Shown: one piece after another, positions 14,757-22,041 of the stretch
How positions within the stretch are numbered: position 1 is the stretch's first letter
Layout: the number at the start of each line of letters is the position of its first letter
From: a virus
Virus record (IMG/VR): IMGVR_UViG_3300044641_009002
Span: 1 to 24,056 of that record
Length of the DNA: 24,056 nucleotides
Direction: 5' to 3' (one strand)
Program-made: the position numbers and the translations under genes
The notes under the pieces: model-generated
Told to the model about the DNA's origin: nothing
The model's database searches: none
Seen by the model: the letters and a program-made list of their open reading frames with translations, nothing else

Positions 14757-15612
14757 TCTAAAGGAAATCAAACTTGAAGTCTTTGATCAATGGGGGTTTG
14801 TCGACCGCCTGCTCATTCGCGGCAACAAAGCCCACCTCATTGACTACAAATTTGGATTCAATCCTGTCGATGACGCGGAGCACAACGCTCAAATGTGGGC
14901 TTATACGCTCGGGGTTTTTGACAAGTACGACTACATCACCGATGTCACCGTCCATGTCCTACAACCCAGACTCGACCTTATCTTCACCCACACATTCAAT
15001 CGGGAATCCGATTATGGGCGGATGGAAAAACGAATAAAAGGAATCATAGACAAATGCAAAAATCATACCGAAGCCGATTACACCCCCGGAGACCAATGCG
15101 TGTTCTGCGCGAAACTGGCCGACTGCCCAGCAGTCCACGGAGCCACCATGCAGATCGTTAAAGCATATGACCTGGCACACGACGCGCAGTTGCCGGAACT
15201 ATTTCATCCAAGCCAGTTGGCTACACCCGAACGTCGCGCTCAGGCGCACCGGATCGCGATGGTCATGGAGGCTTGGTGTTCCAGCGTCCGCAAGCACAAT
15301 CTGGAGTTTGCTAAGGAAGGCGGTGAAATTCCCGGTTACGGCCTCAAGGAGATTCAAGGCCGAAGGGAAATAAAAGATCCGCAAAAGGCATGGGAACTTG
15401 TGAAGGAAAAACTCACCCCGGAGGAATTTAGTTCCGCTTGTGAGGTTAAGTTTACGGATTTGGCCGATCTGGTTGCGGCCAAGGCGCCTCGCGGTCAGAA
15501 GACCGTGGCGAAAGAACAACTGGAAGACGCGCTGATCGAAGCGGAAGCAATGACGCGAGGTGAGCCGTCTTATCAACTAAGAAAAACTAAAGAGATAAAA
15601 CAAATAAAATGA
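14749..15612 (+). CDS. RecB/Cas4-like nuclease, catalytic C-terminal part (split gene, ORF B)
   Basis: This 287-aa protein holds the rest of the DUF2800-like nuclease: KLEVFDQWGFVDRL with Glu10 and Asp19, IDYKFG with Asp32-x-Lys34, and the NAQMWAY helix (46-52) typical of RecB-family motif IV. The C-terminal Fe-S ligands are CVFCAKLADC, with Cys117, Cys120 and Cys126 in Cx2Cx5C spacing. The expected His motif and first cysteine are missing here because they lie in ORF A. A GGAG site lies 10 bases before the ATG at 14749, so independent or coupled initiation is possible. In related phages this nuclease sits with an ssDNA-binding protein and family A polymerase, as here, and is thought to act in end resection or recombination. 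Confidence 0.8.
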   Translation: MLDLKEIKLEVFDQWGFVDRLLIRGNKAHLIDYKFGFNPVDDAEHNAQMWAYTLGVFDKYDYITDVTVHVLQPRLDLIFTHTFNRESDYGRMEKRIKGIIDKCKNHTEADYTPGDQCVFCAKLADCPAVHGATMQIVKAYDLAHDAQLPELFHPSQLATPERRAQAHRIAMVMEAWCSSVRKHNLEFAKEGGEIPGYGLKEIQGRREIKDPQKAWELVKEKLTPEEFSSACEVKFTDLADLVAAKAPRGQKTVAKEQLEDALIEAEAMTRGEPSYQLRKTKEIKQIK

Positions 15613-16325
15613 AGACATCATTCAGTAAGAAAGACAAAGAAGCGGCGGAACAGAAGGAAACTCAGGCTCTGGCGGCTGTGGAGAGCAAAGCTCCCGCAAT
15701 TGCCAACCGCAACTCGGCGGTCGATGGCGAATTCAAAGCCTCCGACTTCCTGATCCCGCGGATCAACCTGGTCGGCAAGACCGGGAACCTGAGCAACAAC
15801 TTCCAGCCGGGCTCCTTCGTCTTCAACAAAGAGCTCGTCGTTGGGTCGAAAGACGCCCCAATGGAGACGATCATCACTCACATCCAGAAGAAGTACATCC
15901 AGGAGATCCCGTACGGAACCGATGTGATCCCGAAGATTTTCGCCTCGCAAGCCGAGGTGGAAGCTGCCGGAGGAACCCTGGACATCACCGAGGGCGACGA
16001 TACGGACCGTTACATTCCGTTTCTCGTCCTCACTCTCCTGGTTGCGGAACCCAAGGACAAGAACCCTATCTTTTCCTTCGAGGGACCGGACAAGAAGAAC
16101 TACGCCCTGGCCCAGTACAACCTCACCAAGAGTGCGTACCGTGGCGCGGGTCGTCAGTTGCTGACCGACAGCCAGACCGTCCTGCGCGGTGCGCTCACCA
16201 AGGGCCGCTACCACGTTGGAAGCAAGCTGAACACGAACTCGATGGGCAGCTGGTTTACGCCCACGTTCAAGCTGGCCGGAACCAACAACGAAGAGTTCCA
16301 GGCTTGGGCCTCGAGCTTGGTCTAA
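15609..16325 (+). CDS. Putative ssDNA-binding protein of the replication module
   Basis: This 238-aa protein has a charged N-terminal tail (about residues 1-35, Lys/Glu/Ala-rich). A mixed beta domain follows, starting at SDFLIPRINLVGKTGNL, with FVFNKELVVG, PMETIITHIQKKYI and FLVLTLLVAEP. It ends in SWFTPTFKLAGTNN and a short helix. There is no enzyme motif or Walker site. It starts with an ATGA overlap with the nuclease gene. In phages with DUF2800-type nucleases and family A polymerases this position is usually filled by an ssDNA-binding (DUF2815/gp2.5-like) protein. The role here is inferred from that synteny and the beta-rich character, and the sequence family is not confirmed. The C-terminus is not acidic, unlike gp2.5. 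Confidence 0.45.
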   Translation: MKTSFSKKDKEAAEQKETQALAAVESKAPAIANRNSAVDGEFKASDFLIPRINLVGKTGNLSNNFQPGSFVFNKELVVGSKDAPMETIITHIQKKYIQEIPYGTDVIPKIFASQAEVEAAGGTLDITEGDDTDRYIPFLVLTLLVAEPKDKNPIFSFEGPDKKNYALAQYNLTKSAYRGAGRQLLTDSQTVLRGALTKGRYHVGSKLNTNSMGSWFTPTFKLAGTNNEEFQAWASSLV

Positions 16326-16353
16326 ATAGATGAGGAAGGGGAGACGTTCCGGC

Positions 16354-16500
16354 ATGGTGCGGCGCGAGAAGCGCCGACAGGTTAAGTGTTCCTTGCCGCG
16401 TGAAACACCGGACGTCCTCCGCCAATTTATATCTCTCTTGAATCATCTTAATTTCAACGTGAAAACAGAAGTAAAGGGTATATGGATCAAAACGAAATAA
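16354..16500 (+). CDS. Possible small basic protein
   Basis: A 48-codon frame (MVRREKRRQVKCSLPRE, then VLRQFISLLNHLNFNVKTEV) begins at an ATG preceded by AAGGGGAG with 10-nt spacing. It ends at a TAA that overlaps the next gene by 19 bases. Upstream in the same frame there is also an ATG at 16330 without a clear RBS. The N-terminus is strongly basic and the second half is amphipathic. It fills most of an otherwise empty 156-bp gap, which also contains a 6-bp hairpin at 16360-16376. The function is unknown, and coding status is only moderately supported. Confidence 0.4.
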   Translation: MVRREKRRQVKCSLPRETPDVLRQFISLLNHLNFNVKTEVKGIWIKTK

Positions 16501-16793
16501 ACACGGATTTGGCTCCAGCCATCAGCGAGGTGGTGGCGGAAGCCGGAGAAGTCATCAACAAAATCATGTCCAAAGGTTCGGATAAAAGCGTGTTTGGCCA
16601 GTGGTTTCACACCGACAGCCGCAGATACAACGCCGACCGACTTATATCGCATGTTACCCAGGCCATGATGCAAATCGACGGCAACAGGCCCGACCCCGAT
16701 ACCGCCGGTGAAACTTCTCTCGATCATTTGGAGAGGGCTTTGGTCAGGGCCATGTTTTTGCTTTACAAGACGCGCAGGGGGAAAACGCTATGA
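16482..16793 (+). CDS. Hypothetical phage protein (DUF5664-like pattern)
   Basis: This 103-aa protein has helix-rich segments EVVAEAGEVINKIM and NADRLISHVTQAMMQIDG, then a DPDTAGETSLDHLERALVRAMFLL segment. The (G/D)-E-T-x-x-D-H-L-x-x-A pattern is reminiscent of small phage proteins such as DUF5664/dATP-dGTP diphosphohydrolase N-terminal-like helices. The resemblance is weak and no catalytic HD set is visible. A GTAAAGGG element lies just upstream of the ATG. It is coupled by an ATGA overlap to the next gene. No function is assigned. Confidence 0.6.
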   Translation: MDQNEINTDLAPAISEVVAEAGEVINKIMSKGSDKSVFGQWFHTDSRRYNADRLISHVTQAMMQIDGNRPDPDTAGETSLDHLERALVRAMFLLYKTRRGKTL

Positions 16794-16996
16794 TCGATGC
16801 CTTGTTGCTTCGCATTTTTGTGTGGATCAGCCGGCGTTGGTTTGGCTCGGTCGTATTCGCCACCGATCCCGATACCGAGCGAGTAACTTCCATGTTTTTC
16901 TTTGACAGGGAGGAGCACGCGCACAGACTCATGAGGATTATCGAGAAAGAGAAACTCAATCACGAACCACAAAAGGAGCATAAAAATGATCATTGA
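16790..16996 (+). CDS. Small hypothetical protein with N-terminal hydrophobic helix
   Basis: This 68-aa protein starts in an ATGA overlap with the previous stop. Residues 1-24 (MIDALLLRIFVWISRRWFGSVVF) are hydrophobic and aromatic with Arg-Arg in the middle, so membrane association is possible but a clean TM segment is not. The second half is charged and helical with many His, Lys and Glu (REEHAHRLMRIIEKEKL). The overlap with the next small gene includes that gene's strong RBS. The family is not recognised. Confidence 0.55.
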   Translation: MIDALLLRIFVWISRRWFGSVVFATDPDTERVTSMFFFDREEHAHRLMRIIEKEKLNHEPQKEHKNDH

Positions 16997-17114
16997 ATGG
17001 CTTTGGAATCGAAGGGGATTTGCATTCCCGCAGGTAAAAACGGAAACCAAAAGCACGAAGGCAAAAATCAGGGTCGGAAAGACCAAAACAAATGCCAAGA
17101 AACGCAAGCGATAA
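16986..17114 (+). CDS. Very basic 42-aa protein
   Basis: An ATG at 16986 is preceded by AAAAGGAGCAT, a near-consensus Shine-Dalgarno at good spacing. The 42-residue product starts MIIEWLWNRRGFAFPQVKTE. Its second half is almost entirely Lys, Arg, Thr and Ala, ending KKRKR. The high positive charge suggests nucleic-acid or acidic-protein binding. It overlaps the preceding gene by 11 bases. The strong RBS is the main support. Such small basic early proteins often act on host factors, but that is inference. Confidence 0.6.
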   Translation: MIIEWLWNRRGFAFPQVKTETKSTKAKIRVGKTKTNAKKRKR

Positions 17115-17241
17115 GCTGGCTGACGAACTTGTTGCCGCTTTGGATTACCTGTTGCAGGAGGGATTTATATGTTTGACAGACCGGAAGGAACCCACGATTG
17201 TTTTAAGCAAGGAGGTAGCCACATGGAACTTCAGGAAATAG
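17092..17241 (+). CDS. Possible 49-aa protein
   Basis: This open frame encodes MPRNASDKLADELVAALDYL, then LQEGFICLTDRKEPTIVLSKEVATWNF. The composition is protein-like: an amphipathic helix followed by a strand-like segment. However, there is no RBS, and it overlaps genes at both ends (23 bases with the basic gene, 73 with the coiled-coil gene). It also contains the RBS elements of the downstream gene. It could be a real overlapping gene or chance. Confidence 0.3.
   Translation: MPRNASDKLADELVAALDYLLQEGFICLTDRKEPTIVLSKEVATWNFRK
17156..17216 (+). promoter_or_regulatory. Two strong ribosome binding sites for two in-frame starts
   Basis: AGGAGGG (17156-17162) lies 6 nt before the ATG at 17169. 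AAGGAGGT (17209-17216), a full match to the 16S anti-Shine-Dalgarno, lies 6 nt before the ATG at 17223. Both ATGs are in the same frame, 18 codons apart, so the coiled-coil gene may have two translation starts. Confidence 0.6.
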
Positions 17242-17534
17242 TCGGGAAAGAAGATTACGAAAAGACCGACCATAATCGCCGGAGTAGTCTCCATCGCCTC
17301 CACCAGTTTTACTGCCGGGTCGTTGATCTGGCGGAAGCCAACCACGTGACTGCCGCTCGCCTTGTGGAGGAGAACGGTCGTCTAGAGAACGAGAACGAAG
17401 GTCTGAGGGATCTCTGCCAGGAGCTCCTCTCCGACATGGCCGACCTCGAGAAGGAATGCTCGGAGTTCCGACGCAAGGTCCGGTCCGCCGTCCTCGAATT
17501 AACACCACACCAGAAAGAGAACAAACATGACTGA
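17169..17534 (+). CDS. Coiled-coil protein with two possible starts
   Basis: This 121-aa protein (103 aa from the second start at 17223) has a long coiled coil from about residue 60 to 112. Heptad Leu/Glu repeats are seen in ARLVEENGRLENENEGL and MADLEKECSEF. The short N-terminal extension MFDRPEGTHDCFKQGGSH is present only from the first start. There is no DNA-binding or enzyme motif that I can name. The last 8 bases overlap the next gene. It lies among small plus-strand genes before the polymerase, so a role in early takeover or as a replication accessory is plausible but unproven. Confidence 0.6.
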   Translation: MFDRPEGTHDCFKQGGSHMELQEIVGKEDYEKTDHNRRSSLHRLHQFYCRVVDLAEANHVTAARLVEENGRLENENEGLRDLCQELLSDMADLEKECSEFRRKVRSAVLELTPHQKENKHD

Positions 17535-17829
17535 AATAGTAATCAGAATCGAACATAATCAAAAAGACGAAAAACTTAACATCAGCGTTGTCCCGCGTGA
17601 CAACGAGCCGACCCTTGTGGAAAAGGATGTTTTCCTGGGGTTGATGCCCCTCATCCATAGTCTTTTGTCCCAAATTCTTGGCCAGGAAGGATTCAAGAAT
17701 CCGGATAAAAGCGACCTTGTCGACAAGCAAGGTAACTCCCTCAGCGAGGACTACATGGTCTCCAACGGGATGATTGAACCCGAAGGCGGCGCTGAGATTG
17801 TCGATCCCAAAACCGGCGACAGAAAATGA
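17527..17829 (+). CDS. Hypothetical protein
   Basis: This 100-aa protein begins with a beta-prone segment (TEIVIRIEH, then LNISVVP), followed by an amphipathic helix with hydrophobic residues (FLGLMPLIHSLLSQILG). It ends in an acidic, Gly-rich tail (EPEGGAEIVDPKTGDRK). No TM segment, signal peptide or catalytic motif is evident. It overlaps its upstream gene by 8 bases and its downstream gene by an ATGA junction. The family is not recognised. Confidence 0.55.
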   Translation: MTEIVIRIEHNQKDEKLNISVVPRDNEPTLVEKDVFLGLMPLIHSLLSQILGQEGFKNPDKSDLVDKQGNSLSEDYMVSNGMIEPEGGAEIVDPKTGDRK

Positions 17830-18119
17830 CCCGAACTTCAGCCAGTTACGCACTGGCCGAGGAGTTCATGGTGATCCCTTACCCATTCGTGGGTGAGGGG
17901 AGGGACTCAATCGAGGCCGAATACATGGTGCTGCTGGAAAGCGGCATTCACCCTAAAGAGATTTCGGATATGATCCTTGACGCCCTCAAGATCCTATTGA
18001 ACGCCAGGTTAAAGACGAAGAACAATAACGAAAAATATACAAAATTGACAAACCAAATATCCGACATGCTTGGGAGACTTTTGGTTTTCGAGGAACTCAT
18101 ACGCGGAGACAAAAAATGA
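17826..18119 (+). CDS. Hypothetical helical protein
   Basis: This 97-aa protein is mostly helical. It has an N-terminal ALAEEFMVIPYPF stretch, then IEAEYMVLLESGIHPKEISDMILDALKILL, a Lys/Asn-rich turn and a final amphipathic helix (ISDMLGRLLVFEELI). It starts in an ATGA overlap and ends in another with the DNA polymerase gene, so it is probably made with the polymerase. The family is not recognised and there is no catalytic motif. The codon usage in the 18000-18060 stretch looks more AT-rich than in its neighbours. Confidence 0.55.
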   Translation: MTRTSASYALAEEFMVIPYPFVGEGRDSIEAEYMVLLESGIHPKEISDMILDALKILLNARLKTKNNNEKYTKLTNQISDMLGRLLVFEELIRGDKK

Positions 18120-19906
18120 ACACATACGCAATCGACTTTGAAACTTACTATGACAAGGACATTTCCATCACCACACTTGGACAGTGGCACTATTTGCGCC
18201 ACGACAAGTCGGACATCTACATGGTGGCCATCCACGGTCCGGACGTGGACTACGTGGGGAGTCCTAAAAACGCTCCCTGGGCCAAGATCAACGGGCACAG
18301 GTGGATTGCCCACAACTACAGTTTTGACGGCGCGGTGATCGAGAGATTGCGCGAGGCAGGTGAGTTCTTAGCCAGACCTGTTGTCTGGGACTGCACCGCC
18401 AATCTTTCGGTCGCCGTGGGAGCGCCCCGTAACCTTGCAGGGGCCTCCCGTGAACTTCTGGACAGAAAGATCGACAAGGACCCACGCGACAAGATGCACT
18501 CCAAAAAATGGATCGACGTGGAGAACACCGAGTTTGGAAAGGAAGTTCTGGAGTACGCCAGACAGGACGCGCAGGCTTGCTACCAGATCGACCAGAAGTT
18601 CGGCGGAAGCCTCCTTCCGATGGAACAGGAACTTTCCCGTCACACGATCTCGATGGGTTGGGGCGGCGTTTATGTAGACAAGGATGCCGTTGAAAAAGGC
18701 ATCAAGATCCTGGAGCGAAAGACATGGGAATCTGAAAATGCATTGCCCTGGATCGACGAGACTGACGGGGTCGTTCTTTCGACCAAGGCGTTCCGCCGGG
18801 AATGTGCCAAGGCCGGGATTCCGTGGCCCACCTCTATGGCGGAGAACTCCGAGGAGTGCGCTTTGTGGGAAGCCCAGTACGGCGACAAGGTTCCGTTTGT
18901 CGGCATCATGCGCGACTGGCGGAAAGCCAACTCGCTTCTGGCCAAGATGAAGGTCATGCGCTCCCGCGTGCGACCGGACGGTACGATGGGATACGGACTC
19001 AAATACATGGGCGCCCACACCGGGCGCTGGTCGGGTGACTCCAAATTCAATGTGCAGAATCTTCCCCGCAACGAGATGTTTGGTGTTGATCTACGGGGTT
19101 GCATCGTACCCCGGCCAGGTAAGAAGTTTGTGATCTGCGATCTGGCCCAGATTGAGCCCAGGGTTCTTGCATGGTTGTGCGAGAACGAAGGACTCCTGGA
19201 CGCAATTAGGAACGGTTATGGCATCTATGAGGCCGCGGCCAAGAACATGAATCTCTGGAACGGTGCGAAAGGCACGCTGAAGAAGACCGATGCCCCGCTC
19301 TATCAGCTGGTGAAAGCCATGGTGCTCGGCCTTGGTTATGGCGCGGGAGCCAAGAAGTTCTCGCTCATCGCCAAGATGCAGTACGGGATTGAGATGACGG
19401 ATTCAAGGGCCCAGGAGATCGTCAACGATTTTCGCGGACGCAATCCGGGCATCCTCCAGCTGTGGCGCAGACTTGAGAATGATCTTCACCAGGCCAAAGC
19501 CGACAAACAGCTTGAGGTCGGACTTCCAAGCGGCCGTATTCTTACCTACCGCAATATCATGTCGCAATGGCCTGAGAGCCAGAAGTTCGACAAGGACGGT
19601 CGGATGCGGAAGCCGGCGTGGACCGCTAGCGTAGAGCGCGGCGGTCCGCAGATTCCGTTCTACGGAGGGAAGCTTTGCGAGAACCTGGTGCAGGCTGTAG
19701 CGCGGGACGTTATGGGCGCGGCGGTGCTTCGCCTGGAGAAGGCCGGCTGTCCCGTTGTGATGCACATCCACGACGAGGCGGTTTGTGAAGTTGACAAGAA
19801 CGTTCCGGCTGGTGAAATTGAAAGGCTCATGAGTGAATCCCCCGAATGGCTGGAAGGTTGTCCGATCGGGGCGGAAGCGGTGGACGCGGAAAGGTACAAG
19901 AAATGA
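18116..19906 (+). CDS. polA: Family A DNA polymerase with 3'-5' exonuclease, Leu762 type
   Basis: This 596-aa replicative polymerase has the DEDD exonuclease at the N-terminus: ExoI AIDFET (D7, E9), ExoII HNYSFD (N67, D71) and ExoIII YARQD (Y147, D151). The polymerase motifs are A CDLAQIEPR (D342), B KAMVLGLGYG (K400 to G409) and C MHIHDEAV (H552, D553, E554), so all catalytic residues are present. By alignment of motif B with E. coli Pol I (K758, F762, Y766), position 762 is Leu404 here. There is no 5'-3' nuclease domain, as expected for phage enzymes. It is coupled by ATGA overlaps to the genes before and after, the latter being the primase-helicase. Confidence is high. Confidence 0.95.
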   Translation: MNTYAIDFETYYDKDISITTLGQWHYLRHDKSDIYMVAIHGPDVDYVGSPKNAPWAKINGHRWIAHNYSFDGAVIERLREAGEFLARPVVWDCTANLSVAVGAPRNLAGASRELLDRKIDKDPRDKMHSKKWIDVENTEFGKEVLEYARQDAQACYQIDQKFGGSLLPMEQELSRHTISMGWGGVYVDKDAVEKGIKILERKTWESENALPWIDETDGVVLSTKAFRRECAKAGIPWPTSMAENSEECALWEAQYGDKVPFVGIMRDWRKANSLLAKMKVMRSRVRPDGTMGYGLKYMGAHTGRWSGDSKFNVQNLPRNEMFGVDLRGCIVPRPGKKFVICDLAQIEPRVLAWLCENEGLLDAIRNGYGIYEAAAKNMNLWNGAKGTLKKTDAPLYQLVKAMVLGLGYGAGAKKFSLIAKMQYGIEMTDSRAQEIVNDFRGRNPGILQLWRRLENDLHQAKADKQLEVGLPSGRILTYRNIMSQWPESQKFDKDGRMRKPAWTASVERGGPQIPFYGGKLCENLVQAVARDVMGAAVLRLEKAGCPVVMHIHDEAVCEVDKNVPAGEIERLMSESPEWLEGCPIGAEAVDAERYKK

Positions 19907-22035
19907 CGCTTTTCCGAATCCCTAATTTGTCGTCGGCTGTGGCCGGTCCCTGCACACCGTGGACTGGGAATGTAAACCAGCCCCCGAGCATGAAGCCAGA
20001 AGATGCCAAGAAGTGGTCCACCAGTTCGCAGACGGACGGAATGTTCGTCAGCGGATTCGAGGGCCGGGCACCCTCCATGCGCGTGACCAAGGACAACCCC
20101 CCGGCCAAGATGCATGCGTTCGTGGTCGACTACGACGCCGAGATTACCGACAGCGAATTCATCGACAGCCTAGCCAACAAGGTCAAGGGCTACAAACCCA
20201 ACTATGCCCACAGGACTCCGAGCGGCGGGGCCCGGGTCATCTGGATGTTTGAGGAGCCGGCGCAGATCCCGGTGGGTCTGCTGGAGCCTTTCATCAAACG
20301 GATGGCCAAGGAACTGGGGATCAAAAAGATCTTCCCCGGTCTGGACGATAACTACCTACGTCCGGAGCAATACTACGCGTGGTACGAACCCATCACCAAG
20401 GTTAGCGACAAGCCGATCCGGTCGGAAACGATCTTCAGCTGGCTCGCCACGACGATTGACTCTTCAACCAAGTACCGCGGAGAAGGTCCGGTCGAGATTC
20501 CGATGGACCGGGTCCGTTCGCGTGTCGAGGAAATGTTCCCAGGGCGATTGATCGGAAAGCTTGAGGTCAACTCCAGGACCAATGCGTTCTGGTCGCCGAC
20601 CTCGGACAATCCGACGTCCTGCGTGGTCACCCCGACCGGCATGGTCAGCTTCTCCCAGGAGAAGAGCTTCTACAGCTGGGCCGACATCCTCGGGGCCGGC
20701 TGGGTCAAGGAGTTTGAGGAAGACCGCCTGGGCGCTCCGCTGTCCAACTACTATTATGACGGCAAGAAGTACTGGCGGCGTGACGGCACAGGCGTGTGGC
20801 GTGATGCTGAATCCGACACGGCCAAGAAAGACATCGCCAGCATCTACGGACTGTCGCTTGCCCCGATGCAACGGGGTGGACAGTGCGAGGTTGACCAGAC
20901 GATGTTCCGCATCCGAGAAACACGGCGGGTCGACGAAGCTGGTCCTATCCTTTTCAACAAGGAGGAGATCGTCCACCTGGGCGGCAAGAACATCCTGAAC
21001 GTCTCACGCGTCAAGGTTCTCGAGCCCCGCTCGGAACCCTGCATTAAGTGGGGCGACGGATTCCCATGGATGGCGCAATTCCTGGAGGGGTTCTTTGACC
21101 CGTCCGATTCGCTCCAGTACTTCCTGGCGTGGCTCCATCACTTCTACACCTCGGCCCGTGCCGGCAAGCAGTCCCAAGGCCAGGCGATCTTTATCGCCGG
21201 TCCGGTGGGCGTAGGTAAGACTCTCCTGGGCACCCAGGTTGTCTCCCGCTTGCTGGGCGGAGGTTGCGACGCCTCGGGTCACATCTCCGGCGAAAGCGAG
21301 TTCAACTCGGAGATGTTCGAGGTGGGCGTGCTTAACGTGGACGACACGATCGCCTCGACCAGCCATGAGAAACACCTACTCTTCTCCAACACGGTCAAGA
21401 AGTTTGTCGCCAACCGGCGGCATCGCTACCGAGCCATGTGGAAGAATCCCTCGACCATCGAGTGGAGCGGGCGCGTGTTTGTCACCCTCAACGACGATCC
21501 CGATTCAATGCGGGCGGTTCCATACACCGACGCGAGCATCCTGGACAAGCTGATGCTTTTCAAGGCGTCGTCGCGTGGGATGAGATTCCCCGCGGCCAAG
21601 GAACTCCAACGCATCCTGGACGGCGAGCTTCCGGCGTTTGCCCGCTGGCTTGTCGACATGGAGATCGACGACGAACTCAAAAGCTCCAGCCGGTTCGAGG
21701 TCAAGTGCTACCACCACCCCGACATCCTGGAAGACACCCGGACCACGCACCCCAACCACGCGTTCTCCGAGCTTCTGGATGAATTTTTGGCCAGCTTCAA
21801 GCTGTCCAATCCCAAGGAGATCGTCTGGAAGGGATCTGCCACGCAGCTTCTGACCCAGATGCTCAACGATCCGGGTCTGGAGAAACTCACCCGCCACTAT
21901 GCGGCTACGCCCGAGAAGATGGGCCAGCGGTTGGCAAAGCTGATGACCACAAAGAGCATCGAGCGGGTGACCCTGCACGGCAAGGTGACGTGGAAAATTC
22001 CTGTTGACGACGGCCAGGGGGCCTTGGCAACATGA
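19903..22035 (+). CDS. AEP-like primase fused to SF3-type helicase
   Basis: I start this 710-aa protein at the ATG of the ATGA overlap (19903, RBS GGAAAGG), not at the in-frame ATG inside polA. The N-terminal third looks like an archaeo-eukaryotic primase: motif I FVVDYDAE (D76, D78), TPSGGARVIW near 105-114 (motif II position, with Arg111 where many family members have His) and FPGLDD (144-149). The C-terminal half is a D5/VirE-like SF3 helicase: Walker A GPVGVGKT (433-440), Walker B VLNVDD (D480-D481) and motif C FVTLND (526-531). It should prime and unwind DNA for the adjacent polymerase. The primase assignment is less certain than the helicase. Confidence 0.82.
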   Translation: MTLFRIPNLSSAVAGPCTPWTGNVNQPPSMKPEDAKKWSTSSQTDGMFVSGFEGRAPSMRVTKDNPPAKMHAFVVDYDAEITDSEFIDSLANKVKGYKPNYAHRTPSGGARVIWMFEEPAQIPVGLLEPFIKRMAKELGIKKIFPGLDDNYLRPEQYYAWYEPITKVSDKPIRSETIFSWLATTIDSSTKYRGEGPVEIPMDRVRSRVEEMFPGRLIGKLEVNSRTNAFWSPTSDNPTSCVVTPTGMVSFSQEKSFYSWADILGAGWVKEFEEDRLGAPLSNYYYDGKKYWRRDGTGVWRDAESDTAKKDIASIYGLSLAPMQRGGQCEVDQTMFRIRETRRVDEAGPILFNKEEIVHLGGKNILNVSRVKVLEPRSEPCIKWGDGFPWMAQFLEGFFDPSDSLQYFLAWLHHFYTSARAGKQSQGQAIFIAGPVGVGKTLLGTQVVSRLLGGGCDASGHISGESEFNSEMFEVGVLNVDDTIASTSHEKHLLFSNTVKKFVANRRHRYRAMWKNPSTIEWSGRVFVTLNDDPDSMRAVPYTDASILDKLMLFKASSRGMRFPAAKELQRILDGELPAFARWLVDMEIDDELKSSSRFEVKCYHHPDILEDTRTTHPNHAFSELLDEFLASFKLSNPKEIVWKGSATQLLTQMLNDPGLEKLTRHYAATPEKMGQRLAKLMTTKSIERVTLHGKVTWKIPVDDGQGALAT

Positions 22036-22041
22036 TCCCAC

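Noticed and set aside
15618-16355. 245-aa minus-strand open frame
   Set aside because: It is antisense to the 238-aa ssDNA-binding candidate with shadow-type composition. The plus-strand gene fits the operon with ATGA coupling.
16360-16376. 6-bp GC-rich hairpin near the 238-aa gene end as a terminator
   Set aside because: No U-run follows, and it falls within a possible small basic ORF in a continuing operon.
19846-19902. Upstream in-frame start for the primase-helicase (19846)
   Set aside because: It lies inside the end of polA. The ATG at 19903 has a GGAAAGG site and an ATGA overlap typical of this operon.
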